NCBI GenBank assembly: GCA_015060765.1 | Contig: SUXW01000001.1 | Location: 124,001 to 188,000, forward strand | Origin: Bacteroides sp. | Lineage (GTDB): Bacteria; Bacteroidota; Bacteroidia; Bacteroidales; Bacteroidaceae | Direction: 5' to 3' | Length of the DNA stretch: 64,000 nucleotides | Part shown: positions 28,001-35,228 of the stretch, in pieces | How positions within the stretch are numbered: the stretch's first letter is position 1 | Layout of the letters: every line of letters begins with the position of its first letter | Position numbers and translations under genes: made by a program | The notes under the pieces: model-generated | What the model was told of the DNA's origin: nothing | The model's input: the letters and a program-made list of their open reading frames with translations, nothing else | Databases searched by the model: none

Positions 28001-28395
28001 TCAGCTCTCAATCGAATGGCCGAAAATCTCAATACAACCTTTTGTCCTTTCTTAAAATGGGGAATGTCCACTTCCCGTGTCCACCAGGTGACTCCCAAAA
28101 TGTCGCCTTCGGGGCCGGGGATGGTTTGAAGATACTCTTCGGCTGTTCCGGGTACACTGACAGGAAGAGCTTGTGGGGACATCAATACTTCCCAACCTTG
28201 CGATGGTTGGGCAATGGGATGCTTTAATGCTTCAGCATAATTGAAATGGGGTTCTTCGTTTCTCCAATCCGCTTCTTTGTCCTGCCATAGGAACCATCCT
28301 TCTCCGGATAAATTGACAATTTTCCGTTCGTTGGCCAATGTACAGATACAATTACCGATCAGTAAACATAAGATAAGTAGTGATTTTGTTCTCAT
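25024..28395 (-). CDS. Secreted GH2-family glycoside hydrolase with PA14 domain
   Basis: A 1123-residue exported enzyme. A signal peptide covers about 1-21. The GH2 sugar-binding jelly roll, immunoglobulin-like domain and TIM barrel run from about 40 to 640. The acid/base is E446 (NLMNESGD), and the nucleophile lies in FFGEEG (E544 or E545), both present. A PA14-like carbohydrate-binding region follows at about 850-985 (GKPGLECIYYEDMLFEKEV, TTGEYTLMPQSNNRSQIELD), and an extra C-terminal domain ends the protein. It probably removes beta-linked galactose, glucuronate or mannose from a host or plant glycan; GH2 members cannot be told apart from these motifs. It is a single-gene unit with a TATATTTG box upstream, and no SusC/SusD pair is in the window. 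Confidence 0.88.
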   Translation of the reverse strand: MRTKSLLILCLLIGNCICTLANERKIVNLSGEGWFLWQDKEADWRNEEPHFNYAEALKHPIAQPSQGWEVLMSPQALPVSVPGTAEEYLQTIPGPEGDILGVTWWTREVDIPHFKKGQKVVLRFSAIRLRAEIFINRQLADCQVIDNVAFETDITPFVKSGETCELAVRITDAGGNHDWRDSRTIPWKGKMLPPGHGFGGVTGEVSLKILPEVHVADIYMQNTPEIKKVNANILVHNASSKSIKRDVYLTIHEWKKPGKILCTYKLKNKTLKPGDNELSVPIIADNAQLWSVETPNLYICQATLGKGKKTFDQSEQRFGFRWFEASGIGNDAVFRLNGKRIVLRSAISWSFWPVNGIFPTKELAKRQIEIAKELGLNMLNFHRFIGHEDVLDYADELGLLYFEEPGGFRLNVKEPFLNAVLHEKVLRMVKRDRSHPSLVIYNLMNESGDAAPQKLELEMEAMKAMHQLDPSRVVLRTSAWAKGDYIDDQSKIHMRPYDSAIYWNGWYDYHRAGGPAVWNEGLYKGPDDYYNNTSNQKEIVFFGEEGALSSPPRLEKNMEDLKKRTYLGWDSKEFIRWYKEFEQYLDNKNLRNVYPTVDDLCVAMGTVSYEHQGRKIESARLNNLTDAYVVNGWESELTENYSGIVDCFRYPKSDPSIIARYNQPLYVAVKTRQQIAATGTDIVTDFYLINEKDVKGNLLLVVSISDTDGEKTWSKKYEVRASGGETYGEPLIKGISIPMPQAGGTCRIKAQLYQGKELITEGYDDVLAVNLSSNPLKGKGAVWEDGFALQNFLKGKTQEEVVSYSDQTEKMDWIIVARPPKQEQLTMVPTEALFTADGKPGLECIYYEDMLFEKEVYREVSKVVNLSAIEGATPSPFVHMLQGYGIKWKGVIVPQTTGEYTLMPQSNNRSQIELDVNGKTICKMAKTTEGDGKVYLEAGKPATIEIRFKHPRSNARCRLDWAVPNENMPCPQKLMERAQKDGTKIFIIQSADEWSEYIASNSNATFQDKFFVGTNWLGGVMFNKPHAIFKELPSGSALNWPYQALIHTGVERQGIVMNGEELLVGAYHTYPMAIGTAMGIVPMGKGSVLFSTLDIYGNIINPSAAGLVAQKLIFNMIDSSVNE

Positions 28396-28423
28396 GGTAG
28401 ATGATTTAAAGTAAATAGTGATG

Positions 28424-28431
28424 CAAATATA
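28424..28431 (-). promoter_or_regulatory. Predicted -7 box for the GH2 gene
   Basis: The minus strand reads TATATTTG, fitting TAnnTTTG, about 29 bases before the start codon. No good -33 box is visible. Confidence 0.4.
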
Positions 28432-28488
28432 AGGCTATGAATGATGTTTCCGTTGTAAAAATTGTTTTTCTATGAGTAAATTTCGATA

Positions 28489-28521
28489 TAAAAAAACGAG
28501 GATGAAAATTTCATCCTCGTT
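28489..28521 (-). terminator. Terminator of the ksgA-mgtE-DUF349 run
   Basis: AACGAGGATGAAA and its complement form a near-perfect palindrome of 13-14 bp per arm. On the minus strand it ends in a run of T, just after the DUF349 stop codon. Confidence 0.85.
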
Positions 28522-28541
28522 AGTCTATTGTTTATTGATGT

Positions 28542-30305
28542 TTACTCTTCCTTGATGGATTCATCGATTACTTCGATTTTCTTTTGGATAAGGAGTAAGT
28601 CGGCTTTCAATTTTTCTACCTTGCGGTTCATTTCGATTACCAGACTATTGCCTTTCTTGGAAGCGCTGGTTAGGAAACCAAGGTTGTTTTCGTAAGTCTT
28701 GATCTCGGCTTTCATGTTTTCAAAAGCGCGCATTAACTTTTCACGTTCCCGATAAAGGTTTCCGTCCTTGTTGCTAATGCTTGACTTGAAATTGCTTAAT
28801 TTCTTTTGGGAAGTGGTCAGGTTCAGCTTATCAAACAATTCATCGATAACCTTGCGGTATTGCTTGTAAAGTTTGTCTTTGTCTTTGAACGGTATATGAC
28901 CGATTGTATTCCATTCTTTCATTAACTTGCGGATGATGTCTCCGCTTTCTTCAGAAGTGTTTTCTTCCTTGTTGATTTCGTTCAACTGTTCAAGAATGGC
29001 TTTTTTCTTTTCAAGGTTTTCAAGTTCCACGTTTCTTTGGGAAGAAGTGGCCTTGGCTTTTTGTTCAAAGAAATAGTCGCAAGCGGAAATGAAACGCTTC
29101 CAGATGGCTTCGGAATATTTCTTGGAAACAGGACCCACTTGCTTCCATTCTTTTTGAAGATTGTTGAGCGCTTCGGAAGTTGCTTTCCAATCTGTACTGT
29201 CTTTAAGGGCTTCTGCTTGTTCGCACATGGCTCTTTTCTTTTCCAGATTTTCGCTCATGCCATTTTTCAAGTTCTTGAAATATTCAGCTTTTCGTTTGAA
29301 GAATTCATCACAAGCAGCACGGAAACGTTCGAATATCTTGGTATTCAATTTCTGAGGAGCAAAACCGATTGTTTTCCATTTGGCTTGTAAGGCCAAAACT
29401 TCTTCGGTCTTGTCATGCCAATCTTGGAACGAAGTCATCTTGTCGTATTCCATGGATTCTACAATTTCGCAGATGACGGTCTTTTCGTCCAAGTTATGTT
29501 GTTCTCTTTCTTTTATTTCTTCGAAATGTTGTTGGTGACGGCGGTTGACGATTGTGGAAGCGGCTTTGAAACGATTCCAGATCTCTTCGCGCTGTTCCTT
29601 GGCAACCGGTCCGGTTTCACGAAATTCTTGATGAAGCTTTTGTAGCTGATGGAATGCAGAAATGACATCTTCTTCATTGGCCAAATTTTCGGCAGTTTCG
29701 CACAAACGTAACTTGATTTCGAGGTTCTTCTTGAAATCGTATTCACGGAATTCGTTGTTCAGCTTGATCAAATCATAGAACTTTTCGCTATATAGTTGGT
29801 AGCTTTTCCATGATTCGTTAATTTTGGCGGCAGGAATGTTCTTAATTTCATTCCATTCGGCTTGCAACTGCTTGAATTCATTGTAGGCTTTGTTTGCATC
29901 TTCCGGCGCTTCAGACAATTCTTTCATCCGTTCGATAATGGCCAATTTCCTTTCCAGATTAGCTTGCCTTTCTTGTTCTTCTTCTTCCTTGATGGCATTT
30001 CTTTTTTCTCTGATGGCGCTCATGATTTCCTTGAAGCGGTCTTCGTATGGATCTTTTTCAGGAATGAATTCTTCAGGATTGCCTCCCTCTTCTTCAAAGG
30101 CTTTGCGGGCGGCTTCCACTTCTGCTATACGTAACTTATAGAAAGTCTGCTTGAGTGATTCAAGTTCTGTTCTTTCTATTGCTTCTTCTTGTAGATTAAT
30201 CTCAGCAAGGCGTACGATAACACCTTCTCTGGTCATGGTATTCGTTTCAATTGAGTCCATCAGTACTGATTTTATTGGTCCATTCTTTGTTGTACTATAC
30301 AACAT
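28542..30305 (-). CDS. DUF349-repeat coiled-coil protein
   Basis: A 587-residue, highly charged, helical protein made of repeated DUF349 units of about 70 residues. Each has a pattern such as LQKEWKQVGPVSKKYSEAIW or LQAKWKTIGFAPQ with a following F-R-x-x-C-D-E/Y-F-F-x-x-K. At least five units are visible between about residues 95 and 520, then a coiled-coil C-terminus. No signal peptide or membrane segment is seen, so it is cytoplasmic. An internal ATG at 30260 is an alternative start. The family is common in Bacteroidetes and has no established function that I know. It lies after mgtE in the same direction. Confidence 0.88.
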   Translation of the reverse strand: MLYSTTKNGPIKSVLMDSIETNTMTREGVIVRLAEINLQEEAIERTELESLKQTFYKLRIAEVEAARKAFEEEGGNPEEFIPEKDPYEDRFKEIMSAIREKRNAIKEEEEQERQANLERKLAIIERMKELSEAPEDANKAYNEFKQLQAEWNEIKNIPAAKINESWKSYQLYSEKFYDLIKLNNEFREYDFKKNLEIKLRLCETAENLANEEDVISAFHQLQKLHQEFRETGPVAKEQREEIWNRFKAASTIVNRRHQQHFEEIKEREQHNLDEKTVICEIVESMEYDKMTSFQDWHDKTEEVLALQAKWKTIGFAPQKLNTKIFERFRAACDEFFKRKAEYFKNLKNGMSENLEKKRAMCEQAEALKDSTDWKATSEALNNLQKEWKQVGPVSKKYSEAIWKRFISACDYFFEQKAKATSSQRNVELENLEKKKAILEQLNEINKEENTSEESGDIIRKLMKEWNTIGHIPFKDKDKLYKQYRKVIDELFDKLNLTTSQKKLSNFKSSISNKDGNLYREREKLMRAFENMKAEIKTYENNLGFLTSASKKGNSLVIEMNRKVEKLKADLLLIQKKIEVIDESIKEE

Positions 30306-30375
30306 TTTACAAATTAAAGGCTTTTTTTTAGTATTTCATATTTTTTTCTTCACTTTTTTTAATACCCTTGTCTTT

Positions 30376-31722
30376 TTATGCCAACAAGGCTATGATGCCC
30401 ATGTAAAATACCATGGCCAATATATCATTGGTCGTGGTGATAAAAGGTCCTGTAGCAATGGCAGGGTCTATCTTCATTTTGTTGAGCGTAAGCGGTACAA
30501 GGGTTCCGAAGATGGATGCAAACATAATTACGGCAAACAGACTGAGTGATACAGAATAAGTAACCGTAGCAGTTGCGCCGAAACATATAAAGTTATAGAT
30601 GTATACCAACATGGAAATGATGGTGGCATTGATAAGTGCAACCACCGATTCCTTAAGTATCTGTTTCCAGGTGTTGTTGGCATCGAGTGAATTGTTTGCC
30701 AAGCCTTGAACCACGATAGCCGATGACTGAGTTCCTACATTACCTCCTGTACCCCCGATAAGTGGAATGAAAAGTGCCATTTCGGGGTGCTCGGCAAATG
30801 TATTGTCGAAATTGCCCAAAATCATGGAACTGCCTATACCTCCGGCCATACCGATGAGCAACCAAGGCAAACGTGCTGAAGTCTGGCGAAGTACGCTGTC
30901 GTCGGTTTCTACGTCCTGCGAAAGACCCGAAGCCAATTGGTAATCACGTTCGGCTTGTTCGCGGACTTCATCCATTACGTCGTCTACGGTGATGCGGCCA
31001 ACCAAACGTCCGATACTGTCTACTACAGGAATGGCTACCAAGTCGTACTTCTCAATGGTCTGTACCACTTCGTCTATGGGGGTGTCCACGTGTACGGATA
31101 TCGGGTCCTTTCGCATCACATGTTTTACCTTGGAGACCGATGGACTGGTTATCATCCGCTTCAATGGGAATACTCCCCGGAGGCGTTCTTCATCGTCCAC
31201 CACATAGACATAATATATTTCGTCCATTTCTTCGGCCTGCTGACGCATTTCACGCAAGCATTCGGGCATACTCCAATTTTCCTTTACAATCACCATTTCT
31301 GTGCCCATGAGACCCCCAGCTGTATGTTCATCGTACTTCAACAAGTCGACGATATCTCCAGCTTGCTCAATGTCTTCGATGTGTGAAAGGATTTCTTCCT
31401 GCTTTTCTTCGTCCATTTCACGGATGATGTCTACAGCATCGTCCGTATCCATGTAATCCACAAATTTCTTGGCGATGGTTTCCGAAGGGAGATTGTCGAG
31501 AATGTCCTTACGGGCGTCTTCGTCCATTTCGACAAGGACGTCGGCCGCATCTTCATTGTCCAATATCTGATAAATGAAACCGGCTTCTTCCACATCCAGT
31601 TCATCACACATTTCTGCGATGTCGGCTGGATGCAGGTCGTTAAGCAACTCCTTGATTTTGTCAGCGGCTTTCTGCTCTATGAGCCCCCGGAGTATGTCCA
31701 GGTCGATATCTTCTCTGTTCAT
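30376..31722 (-). CDS. mgtE: Magnesium transporter MgtE
   Basis: Homodimeric Mg2+ channel of the inner membrane. The 448-residue protein has the N-terminal MgtE helical domain (about 1-125), two CBS domains that sense Mg2+ (about 130-255), a plug helix, and a C-terminal transmembrane domain of five segments. That domain starts near LPWLLIGMAGGIGSSMI and contains PLIGGTGGNVGTQSSAI, the conserved pore stretch. The start at 31722 is used because the longer frame needs a TTG inside the ksgA coding end. It follows ksgA by 19 bases and is probably co-transcribed. Confidence 0.94.
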   Translation of the reverse strand: MNREDIDLDILRGLIEQKAADKIKELLNDLHPADIAEMCDELDVEEAGFIYQILDNEDAADVLVEMDEDARKDILDNLPSETIAKKFVDYMDTDDAVDIIREMDEEKQEEILSHIEDIEQAGDIVDLLKYDEHTAGGLMGTEMVIVKENWSMPECLREMRQQAEEMDEIYYVYVVDDEERLRGVFPLKRMITSPSVSKVKHVMRKDPISVHVDTPIDEVVQTIEKYDLVAIPVVDSIGRLVGRITVDDVMDEVREQAERDYQLASGLSQDVETDDSVLRQTSARLPWLLIGMAGGIGSSMILGNFDNTFAEHPEMALFIPLIGGTGGNVGTQSSAIVVQGLANNSLDANNTWKQILKESVVALINATIISMLVYIYNFICFGATATVTYSVSLSLFAVIMFASIFGTLVPLTLNKMKIDPAIATGPFITTTNDILAMVFYMGIIALLA

Positions 31723-31741
31723 CCTTGAATCAATTAAAGGA

Positions 31742-32548
31742 TTATACAACTTTTTCTTCTTTCAATGCTTCTTCCACCCGATTGGTCAGTTCCACGAATT
31801 CCTTAACGGAAAGTTGCTCGGGGCGTTTGTTGAATATCGGGTCGGCACTCAACGGATGATTCTTGTCCAATATGGACGAGATGGAGTTCCTCAATGTCTT
31901 TCTCCGTTGGTTGAAAGTCGTTTTTACAATTTGCTTGAATAATTTTTCGTTGCACCCTAATTCTGTTGTCTCGTTGCGTGTCATGCGGATGACGGCACTT
32001 TTGACTTTAGGTGGCGGATTGAATACATGTTCGTGTACGGTGAACAGGTATTCCACTTTGTACCAGGCTTGTATCAATACGCTCAAGATGCCATAGGTCT
32101 TGTTGCCCGGTGAAGCGGCGATTCTTTCAGCTACTTCTTTTTGGATCATTCCCGTGCAGCAAGGTATCAGGTCCTTGTAATCGAGCATCTTGAAGAATAT
32201 TTGGCTGGATATATTGTAGGGATAGTTCCCTGTCAAGACAAACGGTTTTCCATCGAAAATGTTTTCCAATTTCAGTTTTAGGAAGTCGTCTTCAATGATG
32301 TTTTCTTTAAGGTCTGTAAAGTTCTCTTTCAAGTAGGCCACCGATTCAAAATCCAATTCCACAACTTTCACTATCCGGTCTTTTTTCATTAGAAATTGAG
32401 TCAGCACTCCCATACCTGGGCCCACTTCAAGTATAGGCAGTTCGGAACAGGCATCTACGGTATCGGCGATGTCTTGTGCTATGCCCAAATCTTTTAAAAA
32501 GTGTTGTCCTAAGAACTTTTTTGGTTTGACGAATCCCATTTTTAACAT
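31742..32548 (-). CDS. ksgA: 16S rRNA (adenine1518/1519-N6)-dimethyltransferase
   Basis: AdoMet-dependent enzyme that dimethylates two adjacent adenines near the 3' end of 16S rRNA, a late small-subunit assembly step. The 268-residue protein shows KKFLGQHFL at the N-terminus, the AdoMet motif LEVGPGMGVLT, and the catalytic NYPYNISS. These are the full set for KsgA. The start may be at 32548 or three codons later (MGFVKPKK). A TACCTTTG box lies about 56 bases upstream. Its promoter region is shared with the divergent membrane-protein gene. Confidence 0.96.
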   Translation of the reverse strand: MLKMGFVKPKKFLGQHFLKDLGIAQDIADTVDACSELPILEVGPGMGVLTQFLMKKDRIVKVVELDFESVAYLKENFTDLKENIIEDDFLKLKLENIFDGKPFVLTGNYPYNISSQIFFKMLDYKDLIPCCTGMIQKEVAERIAASPGNKTYGILSVLIQAWYKVEYLFTVHEHVFNPPPKVKSAVIRMTRNETTELGCNEKLFKQIVKTTFNQRRKTLRNSISSILDKNHPLSADPIFNKRPEQLSVKEFVELTNRVEEALKEEKVV

Positions 32549-32588
32549 TTTCTACAATGAATGAATCGGTTTATTCCTGCAAGAATAC

Positions 32589-32596
32589 TATCTTTG
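32589..32596 (+). promoter_or_regulatory. Predicted -7 box for the flippase-like gene and pepD
   Basis: TATCTTTG is a perfect TAnnTTTG box 41 bases before the TTG start at 32638. The -33 position has no clear TTTG. Confidence 0.5.
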
Positions 32597-32603
32597 CAAC
32601 ATG

Positions 32604-32611
32604 CAAAGGTA
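32604..32611 (-). promoter_or_regulatory. Predicted -7 box for ksgA
   Basis: The minus strand reads TACCTTTG, fitting TAnnTTTG, about 56 bases before the ksgA start. It lies 8 bases from the divergent plus-strand box, so the two promoters overlap. Confidence 0.45.
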
Positions 32612-32637
32612 GAAAATTAATTTAAAAAATTTGGATT

Positions 32638-33636
32638 TTGGAAGAAAGTGATAGAAAAAAGATAGTAAAAAAGTTCTTGCAGATTGTTTTCCCCTTGTTG
32701 TTGGGTACTTTTATTCTGTATTGGACATACCGTGACTTCAATTTTGAGCGGGTCGGCGATGTGCTTTGTGGAGGCATGAATTACGCTTGGATGCTTTTTT
32801 CATTATTGTTTGGTATAACGGCTCAGGTATGTCGGGGATTGCGTTGGAAACTTTTGTTGGCTCCTTTGAACGAAAAGCCGCGTGCTCAAACCTGTATCTA
32901 TTCCATATTCGTATCTTATGCGGCCAGCTTGGTTGTCCCTCGAATAGGCGAAGTGACCCGTTGTGGCTTGCTCTCCAAGTATGACCATGTTTCATTTGCC
33001 AAATCGTTGGGTACCGTGGTGACAGAACGTTTGGTCGACACGTTGTGTGTGGGACTCATTGCGGGTAGTGTACTGCTTCTTCAGGCTCCAGTCTTTGCAA
33101 CTTTCTTTCAAGAAACAGGTACGAATGTGGATCGTTTTACTGATTTGCTTTCCTCCGGTTATCTGTATCTTGTCATGTTGTGCTTGGTAGCCCTGTTGCT
33201 TCTGGTCTTTTTCTTGATACGCAACGTTACGCTTTTTGCCAAGGTGAAAGGGATTTTACAGAATGTATGGGAAGGTATTCTTTCCGTAAGACATGTCAAG
33301 AATATCCCATTGTTCCTATTTTATACGATAGGCATTTGGTTGAGCTATTTCTTGGAATTTTATGTCGCTTTTTTCAGTTTCGAATTCTCTTCCGGTTTAG
33401 GGGTGATTGCAGCATTGGTCATGTTTGTAGTGGGTAGTATAGCGGTGATTGTTCCTACTCCCAATGGAGCAGGTCCGTGGCATTTTGCTATTATTTCCAT
33501 GATGGTTCTTTATGGTGTAGGGAAGGAGGATGCCGGGATTTTTGCCTTGTTGGTGCATGGAATTCAAACCTTTTTATTAATTTTGTTGGGAATATATGGA
33601 TTATCGGCTTTGCCGTTTACTAATAAATCTAAATAA
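32638..33636 (+). CDS. Flippase-like (LPG synthase TM / UPF0104) membrane protein
   Basis: A 332-residue integral membrane protein with about eight hydrophobic segments. It shows the features of the lysylphosphatidylglycerol synthase transmembrane family, such as QVCRGLRWKLLLAPL, SYAASLVVPRIGEVTRCGLL and PTPNGAGPWHFAIISMM. No soluble aminoacyltransferase domain is attached, so it is more likely a lipid or glycolipid flippase-like protein than an MprF. Translation appears to start at TTG (32638), because the first ATG would remove the conserved first membrane segment. pepD follows after 2 bases. Substrate is unknown. Confidence 0.88.
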   Translation: MEESDRKKIVKKFLQIVFPLLLGTFILYWTYRDFNFERVGDVLCGGMNYAWMLFSLLFGITAQVCRGLRWKLLLAPLNEKPRAQTCIYSIFVSYAASLVVPRIGEVTRCGLLSKYDHVSFAKSLGTVVTERLVDTLCVGLIAGSVLLLQAPVFATFFQETGTNVDRFTDLLSSGYLYLVMLCLVALLLLVFFLIRNVTLFAKVKGILQNVWEGILSVRHVKNIPLFLFYTIGIWLSYFLEFYVAFFSFEFSSGLGVIAALVMFVVGSIAVIVPTPNGAGPWHFAIISMMVLYGVGKEDAGIFALLVHGIQTFLLILLGIYGLSALPFTNKSK

Positions 33637-33638
33637 CC

Positions 33639-35099
33639 ATGGATACAATTCTTTCATTAGCTCCACAGAATGTGTGGAAGCATTTTTATTCATTGACACA
33701 AATTCCTCGTCCGTCCGGACATCTGGAAAAGGTACAGGCCTTTTTGTTGGAATTTGGTAAGAGTGTAGGTGTAGAAACTTTTCAAGATGAAGTGGGTAAC
33801 ATCATTTACCGCAAACCGGCTACACCAGGCATGGAAAATCGTAAAGGTGTCATTCTTCAGGCTCATATGGATATGGTTCCTCAGAAGAACAATGATACGG
33901 TACATAATTTTGAAACAGATCCTATTCAAACTTATATAGATGGTGAATGGGTGAAAGCCAAAGGCACTACGTTAGGAGCCGACAATGGTATGGGAGTTGC
34001 TGCTATTATGGCGGTGATGGAAGATAAGACCTTGGTACATGGCCCTCTTGAAGCATTGATCACTTCGGATGAGGAAACAGGTATGTATGGTGCTTTCGGA
34101 TTGAAACCGGGTACGGTAAATGGTGAAATCTTGCTCAATCTGGATTCGGAAGACGAAGGCGAACTTTATATTGGTTGTGCAGGTGGTGAAGACTTGACTG
34201 CTACTTTGTCGTACAAGGAAGAAGAAACAGACCCGGAAGATGTGGCTCTGAAAGTAACATTGAAGGGACTTCGTGGCGGTCATTCCGGTTTGGAAATTAA
34301 CGAAGGTCGTGCCAATGCCAACAAACTCATGGCTCGTTTTGTGAATCAGGTAATTGCTTTCGATGAGGCTTGCCTGGTATCTTGGAATGGAGGTAACATG
34401 CGTAATGCCATTCCACGCGAATGTGAGGTGGTGATTACAGTTCCTGCCGAAGAAGAAGCTGATGTGTTGGAATTTGTGAAGGATTGCGAAACCTTGTGGA
34501 ATGAGGAATATCAAGTGCACGAAACTCCTATTACCTTTAGCGCAGAACGAGTGGAACTTCCTAAAATGATGGTTCCGGCTGAAATCCGTGATAACTTGGT
34601 AGATGCCATTTATGCTTGTCAGAATGGTGTGCTCCGAATGATTCCTACCATCCCCGATACGGTGGAAACTTCGTCTAATTTGGCTATCGTGAACATTGGT
34701 GGTGGAAAAGCGGAAATTAAGATTTTGAGTCGTAGCTCTCGTGATTCCATGAAGGATTATTTGAATACAAGCTTGGAAAGTTGCTTTGCCATGGCTGGTA
34801 TGCAAGTAGTACGTTCGGGAGGTTATTCGGGTTGGGAACCCAATGTCAATTCTCCTATCCTGAAGGCCATGAAGGAATCTTATAAGGAACAGTTTGGTAA
34901 CGAACCCGCGGTAAAGGTTATTCATGCAGGTTTGGAATGTGGTATTATTGGTGCTGTGATGCCGGGACTTGATATGATCTCATTTGGACCGACACTCCGT
35001 TCGCCTCATTCGCCCGATGAACGTTGCCTGATTCCAACTGTGAGCAAGTTCTACGACTTCCTGACAGCTACATTGGCCAATACACCGGTGAAAGAATAA
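33639..35099 (+). CDS. pepD: Aminoacyl-histidine dipeptidase (M20 family)
   Basis: Cytoplasmic zinc dipeptidase of the PepD type that hydrolyses Xaa-His and other dipeptides. Length 486 residues is normal. The M20 metal and catalytic motifs are present: LQAHMDMVPQ (metal His and Asp), GADNGMGVAA (bridging Asp), TSDEETGMYGA (catalytic Glu pair), and a late HAGLECGIIG with its metal-binding His. The dimerisation/lid domain lies in the middle. It is directly coupled to the upstream membrane-protein gene (2-base gap) and is followed by two hairpins. Confidence 0.95.
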   Translation: MDTILSLAPQNVWKHFYSLTQIPRPSGHLEKVQAFLLEFGKSVGVETFQDEVGNIIYRKPATPGMENRKGVILQAHMDMVPQKNNDTVHNFETDPIQTYIDGEWVKAKGTTLGADNGMGVAAIMAVMEDKTLVHGPLEALITSDEETGMYGAFGLKPGTVNGEILLNLDSEDEGELYIGCAGGEDLTATLSYKEEETDPEDVALKVTLKGLRGGHSGLEINEGRANANKLMARFVNQVIAFDEACLVSWNGGNMRNAIPRECEVVITVPAEEEADVLEFVKDCETLWNEEYQVHETPITFSAERVELPKMMVPAEIRDNLVDAIYACQNGVLRMIPTIPDTVETSSNLAIVNIGGGKAEIKILSRSSRDSMKDYLNTSLESCFAMAGMQVVRSGGYSGWEPNVNSPILKAMKESYKEQFGNEPAVKVIHAGLECGIIGAVMPGLDMISFGPTLRSPHSPDERCLIPTVSKFYDFLTATLANTPVKE

Positions 35100-35110
35100 A
35101 TGTTATTTTT

Positions 35111-35135
35111 AAAGGGGTATTACTAATACCCCTTT
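35111..35135 (+). terminator. Terminator of pepD
   Basis: AAAGGGGTATT and AATACCCCTTT form an 11-bp stem around a 3-base loop. It starts 12 bases after the stop codon, with a short T-rich tail. Confidence 0.8.
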
Positions 35136-35145
35136 GTTCGTTTAT

Positions 35146-35180
35146 AACATAGTTTTACGGCCAGTAAAACTATGTTTTGT
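35146..35180. terminator. Second hairpin after pepD
   Basis: AACATAGTTTTAC (35146-35158) pairs perfectly with GTAAAACTATGTT (35164-35176), with a 5-base loop and a following TTTTG. It forms a tandem pair with the first terminator and separates pepD from the GH95 gene. An operator for the next gene is an alternative. Confidence 0.6.
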
Positions 35181-35228
35181 CTATTATAAAATAGTGAATA
35201 AATAAAACATTATAAAAGAAAAAGAGCC

